A stretch of DNA of 64,000 nt from Micromonospora chalcea (GTDB taxonomy: Bacteria > Actinomycetota > Actinomycetes > Mycobacteriales > Micromonosporaceae): the NCBI RefSeq assembly GCF_002926165.1, contig NZ_MAGP01000093.1, positions 120,320 through 184,319 on the forward strand, given 5' to 3'. Below the pieces are notes generated by a model, which was given only the letters and a program-made list of their open reading frames with translations, was not told the DNA's origin and searched no databases. Positions 35,030-43,468 of this stretch are shown piece after piece. A program made the position numbers and the translations under genes. Each line of letters starts with the position of its first letter. Position 1 is the first letter of the stretch.

Positions 35030-35920
35030 TCAGGCCGGGTTCGTCTCGAAGCGTTCCGGGGCGAGCTCGCGCAGCGCGGCCATCTGCTCGAGGTGGTGGG
35101 CGGCCGAGGTGGCCACGAGGCTCGCGTTGACAGCGGTCGCCCCGACGGTGTCGGCCGTGCGCAGGTGCGCGCGGGAGCCGTCCGGGTCGCCGAGCGGGTC
35201 CAGCGGCGGGATCTGCAGCACGAGGTCGAAGCCGTCCGGGCGTTCCACGGATTCCCAGATGCGGTTCAGCTCCCGCGGTCCGAGGCCGAACGGCGCCCAT
35301 CCGGTGCCGTACGTCACGGCGCGGCGCAGCGAGCGGCGGGTGCGCCCGCCGATCCACATCGGCACCGTGGTGCGCGGCGCGTGCGGTTCGACGACGAAGT
35401 CGGTGAACGTGAACCGGGGCCCCTCGTGGTGCGGCACGGCCCTGCCCCACGCCGCGCGCAGGGCGGTGATCGCCTCGTCGGCGATCTCGCCGCGCCCGGC
35501 GAACTCGGCGCCGAGCAGGTCGAACTCCTCTTCGAGGCTGCCGACCCCGATCCCGAGGACGACGCGGCCGCCGCTGAGCAGGTCGAGGGTGCCGTAGGTC
35601 TTGGCGAGGGCGAGCGGATGGTGGTAGCCGATGACGACGACGTTCGTCGCGAGCCGGACGCGGCGCGTCGCCGAGGCGAGGAACGACAGCGTGGCCACGG
35701 GGTCGAAGTACGTCGCGCCCCGCTCGGCGGCGATCGGGGCGGGCACGGCGACGTGCTCGCTGCAGGTCAGGTGGTGGTAGCCCAGGTAGTCGGCGGCGCG
35801 GGCGACGGCCAGCAGCGCGCCGCCGACGTCGGGGCCGGACAGGACGTCCCGTTCCCAGGCGGCCGCGGTGCGCGGATGCTGGACGACGACCGGGGTGAGC
35901 AGCCCGATGCGTGCGGTCAT
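35030..35920 (-). CDS. LLM-class F420-dependent oxidoreductase (TIGR03619-like)
   Basis: A protein of 296 residues overlapping the upstream LLM gene by four bases (ATGA). Motifs parallel the paralogue at 33587: DYLGYHHLTCSEHVAVPAPI, RRVRLATNVVVIGYHHPLAL, RVVLGIGVGSLEEEFDLLG and TVPMWIGGRTRRSLRRAV. It probably transfers hydride between F420 and a substrate of the pathway. Two close paralogues in one operon suggest successive or alternative substrates. Confidence 0.92.
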   Translation of the reverse strand: MTARIGLLTPVVVQHPRTAAAWERDVLSGPDVGGALLAVARAADYLGYHHLTCSEHVAVPAPIAAERGATYFDPVATLSFLASATRRVRLATNVVVIGYHHPLALAKTYGTLDLLSGGRVVLGIGVGSLEEEFDLLGAEFAGRGEIADEAITALRAAWGRAVPHHEGPRFTFTDFVVEPHAPRTTVPMWIGGRTRRSLRRAVTYGTGWAPFGLGPRELNRIWESVERPDGFDLVLQIPPLDPLGDPDGSRAHLRTADTVGATAVNASLVATSAAHHLEQMAALRELAPERFETNPA

Positions 35921-37053
35921 GACAGGGTCTCCGATCCGGCGACGCCGCGCGTCGCGCTGGTGGGGCCGGCGTTCGCGGGCGGGATGGTGGCCGCGGCACT
36001 GGTCGGGATGAGCCGGAGGCGTTCGAGCAACGCGCCGAAGTCCTCGTCGTCGTCCGGGTCGAGCGGCAGCCCGAGCCCGAGCCCGTCGGCGATGCCGCCG
36101 TACGCCTGCCCGAGCACGTCCGGCAGCTCGGCGTAGGTGCCGTGCGGGATGAGGGCGGCCAGGGTCTCGTCGTCGAGGACGGTGGCGAGTCCGGTCCAGC
36201 GCCCGGAGGCGGCCATCGCGGCGAGCCGTTCGCCGACCCGGCCCAGGCCGAGCCGGTCCAGGGTGGTGCGGTAGGCGGGAGTGGAGAAGAGGAACGCCAG
36301 CTCCTGGCGGGCGGAGTCGCGGCTCGCGGCGAGCGCGGCCGGCGTCGGCCCGGTGATCGACTTGGACACCACGACGACCCGCGGGATCCCGGCGCGTCCG
36401 GCCCGTTCGGCCCCGGCGCGCAGCGCGGGGAGTACGACCGTGCGCAGGTGACTCGGGTGCGAGTTCGTCGCGTGGGTGACGAAGCCGTCGGCGAGCTCGC
36501 CGGCCACCTCGCAGACGCGCCGGTTGACCCCGCCGGTGTACAGCGCCGGGGCCGCGGTCGGCAGCGGGCCGGGATTGAAGTACGGCTGCAGCCGGGTGAA
36601 GCGGTAGTGGCTGCCCTCGTGCTCCAGGGGCTCACCGGTGCTGAACGCGGCGAAGATCGCCCGGATCGAGGCGAGGTAGTCGCGCAGGTTCTCCACCGGC
36701 CGCTCCCACGGCACCGAGAACCGGCCGACGATGTTGCCGCGTACCTGGGTGGCCAGACCGAGCTGGAAGCGGCCCTCGGAGAACCGCGCGAGGTCCCACG
36801 CGGCGTACGCGGTCACCATCGGGCTGCGGGGGAAGGCCAGCGTCATGCTGGTGCGTACGGTGATCCGGCTGGTGTGCTCGGCCGCGAGCCGGCCGACCGC
36901 CAGGGAGTCGTGCGTCGTCTCGGGGATGTGCACGGTGTCGAAGCCGAGCCGTTCGATGCGCGCCACGACCGCGGGCACCTCGCGCAGCGCCGTCGTCGGC
37001 GGCAGCGTCGTGGTCAGCTCCATCCGGGTGGCGGGTGTCTGTGGCGCCGTCAC
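35917..37053 (-). CDS. LLM-class F420-dependent oxidoreductase (TIGR03617-like)
   Basis: A protein of 378 residues from GTG 37053, which overlaps the stop of the upstream SDR; ATG 37023 is an alternative. VPAVVARIERLGFDTVHIPE, SRITVRTSMTLAFPRSPMVT and FSEGRFQLGLATQVRGNIV place it in a larger LLM subgroup distinct from the other two. PTAAPALYTGGVNRRVCEVA is the phosphate-binding region. It is the third F420-dependent LLM enzyme of this operon. Confidence 0.9.
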   Translation of the reverse strand: MTAPQTPATRMELTTTLPPTTALREVPAVVARIERLGFDTVHIPETTHDSLAVGRLAAEHTSRITVRTSMTLAFPRSPMVTAYAAWDLARFSEGRFQLGLATQVRGNIVGRFSVPWERPVENLRDYLASIRAIFAAFSTGEPLEHEGSHYRFTRLQPYFNPGPLPTAAPALYTGGVNRRVCEVAGELADGFVTHATNSHPSHLRTVVLPALRAGAERAGRAGIPRVVVVSKSITGPTPAALAASRDSARQELAFLFSTPAYRTTLDRLGLGRVGERLAAMAASGRWTGLATVLDDETLAALIPHGTYAELPDVLGQAYGGIADGLGLGLPLDPDDDEDFGALLERLRLIPTSAAATIPPANAGPTSATRGVAGSETLS

Positions 37054-37925
37054 GGGATGCGGCCCGCCAGGGTGGCGTCGACGACCTCGTCGCCGTTGAC
37101 GATCCGGGCGAGCTTCTCCAGCCGGGGCGCGCGCCGCAGGTGTGCCCCGCCTTCGACGGGCAGGCACGCGCCGGTGATCCAGGAGGAGCCGGGACCGCAC
37201 AGGAAGCGGACCGCGGCGGCGACGTCCTCGGCGCGCCCGATCCGCGACAGGGGCTTCTCGGCGACCGTCGCGGCGGCCAGTTCGGGGTCGGCCAGCAGCC
37301 GGCCCGGGTTCTCGCCGTCGGTGGCGACGATGCCGGGGCGTACCACGTTGACCCGTACCGCGAGGTGGCCGAGTTCGTCGGCGGCGACCCGGACGAGTGC
37401 TTCGAGCGCGGCCTTGCTCACCGAGTACGACGGCATGAACGGGAAGGAGTGCCCGCCCGCGCTCGACGAGGTGCACACGATCGCGCCCCCGCCGCGCGCG
37501 GCCAGGGCCTGCCCGCCGTACCGGATGGCGTGCAGCGCCGTGGTGACGTTGCGCCGGAAGTCGTGTTCGAGGGTCTCGGCGTCGAGGGCGAGCAGGGGAC
37601 GGAAGGTGCCGCCGCCGACTGTGGTGACGACCGCGGCCAGCGGGGTCTCGTCGGCGGCGCGTACCGCTGCTGCCACGTCCTGTTCGTGGGTGGAGTCGCC
37701 GGCGCTGATCCGTACCGGTGGTGCTCCGGGGGCGGCTGCGGCGATCGTCCCGGCCGCCGCCCGCAGCGTCGCCTCGGTCCGTCCCATGATCGTCACGGCG
37801 GCGCCGTCGGCGGCCAGCGCGGCGGCGATGGCGCGGCCGAAGCCGCCGCCCCCGCCGATGACGAGCGCGCCGCGGCCGGCGAGCGGGCCGGGTGCGGCGC
37901 TGCTCGGATGGGGATCGGTGCTCAT
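37050..37925 (-). CDS. SDR-family oxidoreductase
   Basis: A protein of 291 residues from ATG 37925 (ATGA overlap with the thioesterase stop). The cofactor loop is GGGGGFGRAIAAALAADG, a variant of TGxxxGxG. The active site shows CTSSSAGG and YSVSKAALE with intact YxxxK. It is similar to SDRs acting on CoA-bound or steroid alcohols. It lies second in the operon under the operator at 38601-38622. Confidence 0.88.
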   Translation of the reverse strand: MSTDPHPSSAAPGPLAGRGALVIGGGGGFGRAIAAALAADGAAVTIMGRTEATLRAAAGTIAAAAPGAPPVRISAGDSTHEQDVAAAVRAADETPLAAVVTTVGGGTFRPLLALDAETLEHDFRRNVTTALHAIRYGGQALAARGGGAIVCTSSSAGGHSFPFMPSYSVSKAALEALVRVAADELGHLAVRVNVVRPGIVATDGENPGRLLADPELAAATVAEKPLSRIGRAEDVAAAVRFLCGPGSSWITGACLPVEGGAHLRRAPRLEKLARIVNGDEVVDATLAGRIP

Positions 37926-38569
37926 GCCTGCTCCCTCGACGCTCGGCGGAACTTCTCCCGCGTGGACGGGTCGTCCATGAGGACGAAGGTGCCGGTGGCC
38001 GTGACGCACGTCAGGTCCCCGACGCGCAGTTCGCCGGAGCTGCGCACCTTGCGTCCGTCGCGCCCGTCGTGCCGGGCCAGGATCGTGATCGTCGAGCCGA
38101 TCGGGATGGCCGCGCGGAACGAGATGTCGAGCCCGACGGTCACCGCGGCGTATCCGGCGCGGGCGTTGGCGATGCCGAGGGCGTGGTCCATCAGCATGGC
38201 CGAGGTGCCGCCGTGCACGTGCCCGGGTGGCCCCTGAAAGGCAAGCCTCAGGGTGACCTCCCCGCGTAGGGAGCCGTCCGGCTCGACCCAGAGGGACACC
38301 GGCGGCGACAGCGGGTTCTCGGTGCCGCCGGCGGGGTCGAAGCGGCCCGGGCCGGGCTGGCGCCACATCGTCGCGATCCGCTCGGCGAGGTCCGGGGCGT
38401 GGGCGTCGATCCGGGCGGTGAGCGCGTCGAGGTCGGCCACTATCGCGTCGGCGTCGGGGTCGACGGCGCCGCCCGCGCGGGTGATCGCGTCGATGAGCCG
38501 GCGGGTGGCCGAGGCGACCGCGTCGATGCCGGTGTCGCGGGGCTGTGCCGTGGCGAGGGGGGCTTCCAC
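37922..38569 (-). CDS. PaaI-type thioesterase (hot-dog fold)
   Basis: A protein of 215 residues from GTG 38569, chosen because AAAGGAG lies in front; upstream codons fall in the operator. The N-terminal 90 residues are helical. The hot-dog domain shows RLAFQGPPGHVHGGTSAMLM then DHALG, with the HGG motif of PaaI-like acyl-CoA thioesterases, and AVTVGLDISFRAAIPIG. It hydrolyses acyl-CoA, perhaps to rescue CoA from dead-end intermediates. It is first in the operon under the KstR2-like operator at 38601-38622. Confidence 0.88.
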   Translation of the reverse strand: MEAPLATAQPRDTGIDAVASATRRLIDAITRAGGAVDPDADAIVADLDALTARIDAHAPDLAERIATMWRQPGPGRFDPAGGTENPLSPPVSLWVEPDGSLRGEVTLRLAFQGPPGHVHGGTSAMLMDHALGIANARAGYAAVTVGLDISFRAAIPIGSTITILARHDGRDGRKVRSSGELRVGDLTCVTATGTFVLMDDPSTREKFRRASREQA

Positions 38570-38600
38570 CGTGCGGACTCCTTTGGCCGGCCGGACATCA

Positions 38601-38655
38601 AGCAACCAAGCGCTTGCTTGCTGCGCACCTTAGCGACCTGATCGCGCGCTGGCAA
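38601..38655 (-). promoter_or_regulatory. Promoter and KstR2-like operator of the thioesterase-LLM operon
   Basis: On the minus strand TTGCCA (38655-38650) and TAAGGT (38632-38627) are 17 bp apart. The predicted transcription start falls in the 22-bp palindrome at 38601-38622, whose centre ACCAAGCGCTTGCT (38605-38618) matches AnCAAGnnCTTGnT exactly. A repressor here would block initiation. Confidence 0.75.
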
Positions 38656-38706
38656 CGGTTGCCCGCTACGCGCCGCCCCCTTGTCGATCATGCTGCCGAT
38701 CGCCTA

Positions 38707-38755
38707 TTGACGTGCCCGCACGCAGCCACCTACGGTTCCCAATCGAGCGCTTGTT
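38707..38755 (+). promoter_or_regulatory. Promoter and KstR2-like operator upstream of binding-protein gene
   Basis: TTGACG (38707-38712) and TACGGT (38731-38736) are 18 bp apart. Just downstream ATCGAGCGCTTGTT (38742-38755) matches the consensus with one mismatch, inside a longer CCAA...TTGG palindrome. It would control the plus-strand genes from 38966. The remaining ~210 bases to the start codon hold no gene I can support. Confidence 0.65.
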
Positions 38756-38965
38756 TGGATCGCGAACGGCCGCAACACCGCCAGTCTCGGGCGCGGATGC
38801 CGATCAGCTCCGGACAGGCGCTCCACACCAGCGCCGCCATCCATCACCTCCATGACCATCGCGCCCGCACGGCCGCCGCCGAACGGCCCGGCCGCCCCCG
38901 GGAACCCGCCGGGTGACCCGCGGAGCCGCTCCCGCTCTCGGGCCGAAGGTCAGGAAAGGACCATT

Positions 38966-40537
38966 GTGTCTCGCCTCCCGCGCCGCCGACGCCTCGCCGT
39001 CGCCGCGAGCCTGCTCGCCGCCACCCTCGTCGTCGGAGCCTGCTCCGCCACCGGAACCGGCGACCCCGGTGCCACCACGGGTGAGATCGACCCCGACGCC
39101 GTCCTGCGGGTGAGCGCCTCGTCGCCGTTCCAGAACCTCGACCCGGCGCAGCCGGCCCCCGGCGGCTACCCCTACCTCACGCTGATCTACGACCGGCTCA
39201 CCATGGTCGACTCCACCGACCAGGTCGTCCCCGGCCTGGCCAAGAAGTGGACCTACGCCCAGGACGGCTCCCACCTCGAACTCGCCCTGCGCGACGACGT
39301 CAAGTTCCACGACGGGACGCCGTTCGACGCCAACGCCGTCAAGGTCAACATCGAGCGCGGCCAGACGCTGCCCACGAGCACCATCAAGCAGGACCTCGCC
39401 AGCATCACCGGCGTCACGGTCGTCGACGCGCACACCGTGCGCCTCAACCTCAAGCCGGGCACCGGCGCCGTGCTCCCCTCGGCCCTGGCCACCGCCGCCG
39501 GGATGATGGTCTCGCCCAAGGCGATCGCCGACGGCGTCGACCTCAAGCGCGCCCCCGGCAAGGCCGGCTCGGGCCCGTACGTCGTCACCGAGTTCATCCC
39601 GAACGAGAAGTACGTCGTCAAGCGCGCCGAGGGCACCTACTGGGACCCCAACGCCGGGCGCCTCGCCGGCATGGAGATCACCCGGGTCCCCGAGGGCGCC
39701 ACCCGGCTCAACGGCGTCATCAGCGGTCAGACCGACCTCAGCTTCGTCTCCTCGGCCAACGAGATCACCCAGGCCCGCCAGCTCGGCGAGGACGGCCAGC
39801 TCAAGGTGACCACCCGCCCGTTCCGCAACGTCCTCGGCATCCTGCTGCGCGCCGACATGGGCGACCTCAAGGACAAGCGGGTCCGTGAGGCAATCGCGCG
39901 CTCGGTCGACCCGGCCGCCATCCGCGCGCTCTTCGCCGAAACCTGCACGCCTACCCGCAGCATCTACCCGGACAGCCCGTGGGAGGACCCGGCGGCGACC
40001 TACCCGTACGAGTTCGACCTGGCCAAGGCCAAGGCGCTGATCTCCGAGGTCGGCGGGGCGAAGGTGTCGATCAGCTTCTCCGCCGGCACCAACACCGAGC
40101 AGCCCGCCACCGCCATCCAGGCCGCCATGTCCCAGGCCGGCATCGACGCGAAGCTCAACCCGACGCCGAACTCCGAGACCGAGGCCCGCTTCATCGCCGG
40201 CGACTTCGAGCTCGAGGTGTCCAACACCTTCAACCCGCGTCTCGACCCGGCGGGAACTGTGGACAACTACCTCCTCGGCAACTACAAGCTCGCCACCGAC
40301 CCGGAGGTCATCGGCCCGATCGCGGCCAAGGCCGCCGACCCCCGCTCCAGCGTCGAGGAGCGCGCCAAGCAGTACCACCAGCTGTGGGAGCGGCTGTTCA
40401 GCGAGGCGTGGTTCATCCCGATCTGCAACCTCACCAGCGCCACCATCGCCTCCCCGAAGGTCGTCGGGGCCGAGCAGCTGCCGTGGACCAACCTCGGCCT
40501 GTTCGACCTGCGGACCGTCGCGATGACGAAGGGCTGA
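38966..40537 (+). CDS. ABC transporter substrate-binding lipoprotein (SBP family 5), copy 1
   Basis: A protein of 523 residues from GTG 38966 with AGGAAAGGA. A Sec signal peptide (RRRRLAVAASLLAATLV) ends in a lipobox VGAC, so the mature protein is a lipid-anchored lipoprotein. The family-5 (OppA/DppA) fold shows VPGLAKKWTYAQDG, LRDDVKFHDGTPFDA and ANAVKVNIERG. Family 5 binds peptides, but also nickel, sugars, bile-acid-like or other bulky ligands. It is clearly paralogous to the protein at 50289-51866. It begins the plus-strand block and is followed by an acyl-CoA ligase. Confidence 0.93.
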   Translation: MSRLPRRRRLAVAASLLAATLVVGACSATGTGDPGATTGEIDPDAVLRVSASSPFQNLDPAQPAPGGYPYLTLIYDRLTMVDSTDQVVPGLAKKWTYAQDGSHLELALRDDVKFHDGTPFDANAVKVNIERGQTLPTSTIKQDLASITGVTVVDAHTVRLNLKPGTGAVLPSALATAAGMMVSPKAIADGVDLKRAPGKAGSGPYVVTEFIPNEKYVVKRAEGTYWDPNAGRLAGMEITRVPEGATRLNGVISGQTDLSFVSSANEITQARQLGEDGQLKVTTRPFRNVLGILLRADMGDLKDKRVREAIARSVDPAAIRALFAETCTPTRSIYPDSPWEDPAATYPYEFDLAKAKALISEVGGAKVSISFSAGTNTEQPATAIQAAMSQAGIDAKLNPTPNSETEARFIAGDFELEVSNTFNPRLDPAGTVDNYLLGNYKLATDPEVIGPIAAKAADPRSSVEERAKQYHQLWERLFSEAWFIPICNLTSATIASPKVVGAEQLPWTNLGLFDLRTVAMTKG

Positions 40538-40599
40538 GCGTCAGGTCCCCGCCGTCCGCCACCGCGCGCGGCCGACCCGAAGAAAGGTAGCCAGAGCCA

Positions 40600-42234
40600 G
40601 TGAACCGTCCCACCGCAGCCACCCCGCTCCTGCCCGCCCTGTCCCGCCTGCTCGACGAGCAGCCGGACCTGACCCTCACCCTCGCCGGCGCCCCGTTCAC
40701 AGTGGCCGAGCTCGACGCCGCGTCGCGTCGCCTCGCCGGGTTCCTCGCCGGCGGCGGCGCGCCCGGCGACCGGGTCGTCGTCCTCGCCCGCAACGGCCGC
40801 CTGGCCCTGCTCTCCTGGTGGGCGACGACGCTTCGCGGCGGTTTCGTCGTCCCGCTCAACACGAGCAACCGCGGCGCCGTACTGGCCCACCAGGTGCTCG
40901 ACGCCGACCCGGTCGCGATGATCGTCGAGGACGAGTTCGTGCCCGTCCTGGACGACGCCCTCATCGGCACGGAGCTACGGGTGCCGGTCCTCGTCGGCGC
41001 CCCCATCCGGCCCGCCTCGGGCCCGGCGCCCGCCTGGGCCACCGAGGTCGTGGACTTCGACGCCGCCGTCGCTGAGGGCTCGGCGGTGACGACCACCCCG
41101 GACCTCGACGCGTACGCCACCAGCCACCTCATCTACACGGCCGGCACGACCGGGCCGTCCAAGGCGTGCATGGTCAGCCACGGCTACGTGGCGAACATGG
41201 CCCGCCAGATGCACGAGAACCTCGAACGCCGCGCCGACGACGTCCTCTGGACGGCGATGCCGCTGTTCCACATGGCCGCCGTCGGGCACGTGATGGGTTC
41301 GCTCCAGCTCGGCTCGGCCATCGACCTCGCGTCGCGCTTCTCGGTCCGGGGCTTCTGGAACGAGATCCTGCGCAGCCGCGCGACGATGGCCGCGCTCATG
41401 GGCTCGATGCTGCCGATGATCGCCGGCGCCCCCGACTCCGAGGCCACCCGCGAGGCCTTCGGCCGGCTGCGCGTCGTGTCCGGCTCGCCGGTCACCGCCG
41501 AGCTCGCCGCTCGCTGGACGGAGCGCTTCGGCGTCGAACGGGTCGGCTCGGGCGCCTACGGCCTGACCGAGGCCTGCCTGATCACCCTCACCCCACCCGG
41601 GGGCTACCGGGCCGGGAGCGCCGGCAAGATCAACGACTCCTTCGAGGTACGCATCGTCGACGAGCACGACAACCCGCTGCCCGTCGGCGAGGTCGGCGAG
41701 ATCGTCGCCCGTCCCAACCGTCCGGCGATCATGTTCAACGGCTACTGGCGTGAGCCGGAGAAGACGCTGGAGGTCTTCCGGGGACTGTGGTTCCACTGCG
41801 GTGACTACGGCCGCCTCGACGAGGACGGCTACCTCTACTTCGTCGACCGGGGCAAGGACTACCTGCGCCGCGGCGGCGAGAACATCTCCAGCTTCGAGAT
41901 CGAGGGCGTCGTCGCGACCCACCCGGCCGTCGGCGAGGTCGCCGTCCACGCCGTCCCCTCCCCGCTGGCCGAGGACGACCTCAAGGTGACTGTCGTGCCC
42001 GCGCCCGGCGCCCAGATCGACCCCGCTGAGCTCTTCGAGTGGCTGCACCCGCGCATCCCGCGGTACGCCGTGCCCTCACACATCGAGGTCCGCACCGAAC
42101 TGCCCAAGAACGCCGTCGGGCGGGTCCTCAAGCGCGTCCTGCGCGAGGAGGGCGTGACCGCGCGGACGTGGAGCACCGACCCCCGTGCCGTGACCGGCCT
42201 CCCGGTGCCGGCCGGCACCCGGGAACAGGCGTGA
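40600..42234 (+). CDS. Acyl-CoA ligase (AMP-forming)
   Basis: A protein of 544 residues from GTG 40600. Adenylating-enzyme motifs: TAGTTGPSKACMVSH (A3 loop), GAYGLTEACL (A5), GDYGRLDEDGYLYFVDRGKD (A7/A8) and LPKNAVGRVLKR with the catalytic Lys (A10). It activates a carboxylic acid to its CoA thioester through an acyl-AMP. Beside the SBP and racemase genes, it probably activates the imported acid. The exact substrate is not predictable. Confidence 0.92.
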   Translation: MNRPTAATPLLPALSRLLDEQPDLTLTLAGAPFTVAELDAASRRLAGFLAGGGAPGDRVVVLARNGRLALLSWWATTLRGGFVVPLNTSNRGAVLAHQVLDADPVAMIVEDEFVPVLDDALIGTELRVPVLVGAPIRPASGPAPAWATEVVDFDAAVAEGSAVTTTPDLDAYATSHLIYTAGTTGPSKACMVSHGYVANMARQMHENLERRADDVLWTAMPLFHMAAVGHVMGSLQLGSAIDLASRFSVRGFWNEILRSRATMAALMGSMLPMIAGAPDSEATREAFGRLRVVSGSPVTAELAARWTERFGVERVGSGAYGLTEACLITLTPPGGYRAGSAGKINDSFEVRIVDEHDNPLPVGEVGEIVARPNRPAIMFNGYWREPEKTLEVFRGLWFHCGDYGRLDEDGYLYFVDRGKDYLRRGGENISSFEIEGVVATHPAVGEVAVHAVPSPLAEDDLKVTVVPAPGAQIDPAELFEWLHPRIPRYAVPSHIEVRTELPKNAVGRVLKRVLREEGVTARTWSTDPRAVTGLPVPAGTREQA

Positions 42235-43379
42235 GCGGCGTCCCCGGCCAGCGGTTCGAAGGGCCGCTGGCCGGCCTGCGGCTCCTCGAACTCGGTGGGC
42301 AGGGGCCGGTGCCGTTCGCGACGATGATGCTCGCCGACATGGGTGCCCAGGTGGTCCGGGTGGACCCACCCGGCGAGCCCGACCGGCGGGAGCGCGCGCA
42401 GGTCAACGCGATCGACAGGGGTCGTACGACAGTCACGCTCGACCTGAAGTCCGAGGCCGACCGGGCGCTCGTGCACCGGCTGCTCGCCGACGCGGACGTG
42501 CTGCTCGACCCGTTCCGGCCCGGGGTGCTCGAACGTCTCGGCCTGGCCCCGGCCGAACTCACCGAGCGGTACCCGCGCCTGGTCGTGGCGCGGATGACCG
42601 GCTGGGGCCAGGACGGCCCTCTCGCCGCGGCCGCCGGGCACGACCTCAACTACATCGCCGTCTCCGGGGTGCTCGACACGATCGGCCTGCCCGACACCGG
42701 CCCCGTCGTGCCGCCGATGTATCTGGCCGACTTCGCCGGCGGCGGCATGATGCTGGCCTTCGGCGTGCTGGCCGCACTGCAGGAGCGTGTCTCCTCCGGG
42801 CGTGGGCAGGTCGTGGACGCCTCGATGCTCGAGGGCAGCGCGCTGCTCACCGTCGTCATCCACTCGATGCTCGCGCGGGGCGCCTGGAACCTCACCCGTG
42901 GCACGAACTACCTCGACGGCGGGGCGCACTTCTACCGGGTGTACCGCACCGCCGACGACAGGTTCATGTCCGTGGCGGCCATCGAGGCGAAGTTCTACCG
43001 CACGTTCCTGCGAACGCTCGGCCTCGATCCGGAGGACGGGCCGGGGCAGTTCGACGAGTCGGGGTGGGCCGGCTGGGCCGAGCGGATCGCGTCGGTCTTC
43101 GCCGGCCGCACCCGGCGGGAGTGGACCGGCGTCTTCGAGGGCGTCGACGCGTGTGTGCATCCGGTGCTGGACATCGCCGAGTCGGCCGAGCACCCGCAGA
43201 TGCGGGCCCGGGGCGCCGTCGTCGAGGTCGAGGGGGTCGCCCAGCCGGCCCCGACGCCTCGTTTCTCGCGTACACCCGCGGGGGTCCCACGGGCCCCGCG
43301 CCGGCGTGGTGAGGACACCGACCGGGTGCGCTCGGCGCTCGCCGCGAGCAGCCCATGGGAAGCGTTGTCAAGGCCTTGA
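42231..43379 (+). CDS. Alpha-methylacyl-CoA racemase (CaiB/BaiF family)
   Basis: A protein of 382 residues from GTG 42231, overlapping the ligase stop. GPLAGLRLLELGGQGPVPFA is the family start. Residues His137 (GHDLNY), Asp167 (LADFAGG) and Glu252 (AAIEAKFY) align with His126/Asp156/Glu241 of M. tuberculosis MCR, all offset by 11. The enzyme epimerises 2-methylacyl-CoA, which is needed before beta-oxidation of sterol-type branched side chains. It supports a methyl-branched substrate for this pathway. Confidence 0.92.
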   Translation: MSGVPGQRFEGPLAGLRLLELGGQGPVPFATMMLADMGAQVVRVDPPGEPDRRERAQVNAIDRGRTTVTLDLKSEADRALVHRLLADADVLLDPFRPGVLERLGLAPAELTERYPRLVVARMTGWGQDGPLAAAAGHDLNYIAVSGVLDTIGLPDTGPVVPPMYLADFAGGGMMLAFGVLAALQERVSSGRGQVVDASMLEGSALLTVVIHSMLARGAWNLTRGTNYLDGGAHFYRVYRTADDRFMSVAAIEAKFYRTFLRTLGLDPEDGPGQFDESGWAGWAERIASVFAGRTRREWTGVFEGVDACVHPVLDIAESAEHPQMRARGAVVEVEGVAQPAPTPRFSRTPAGVPRAPRRRGEDTDRVRSALAASSPWEALSRP

Positions 43380-43421
43380 CCTGCGGCAAGCCTCACTCTA
43401 CGCTTCGACCAAGCGCTTGCT
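43367..43421 (+). promoter_or_regulatory. Promoter with two KstR2-like operators before the igr-like operon
   Basis: TTGACC (43376-43381) and TACGCT (43399-43404) are 17 bp apart. The exact consensus ACCAAGCGCTTGCT lies at 43408-43421 over the predicted start. A perfect palindrome GTCAAGGCCTTGAC at 43367-43380, with the same CAAGnnCTTG core, covers the -35 box. Two sites suggest tight or cooperative repression. Confidence 0.78.
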
Positions 43422-43468
43422 TGTTTGGTGATTCGCATTTGACGACGGACGAGACGGAGCAAACGTCA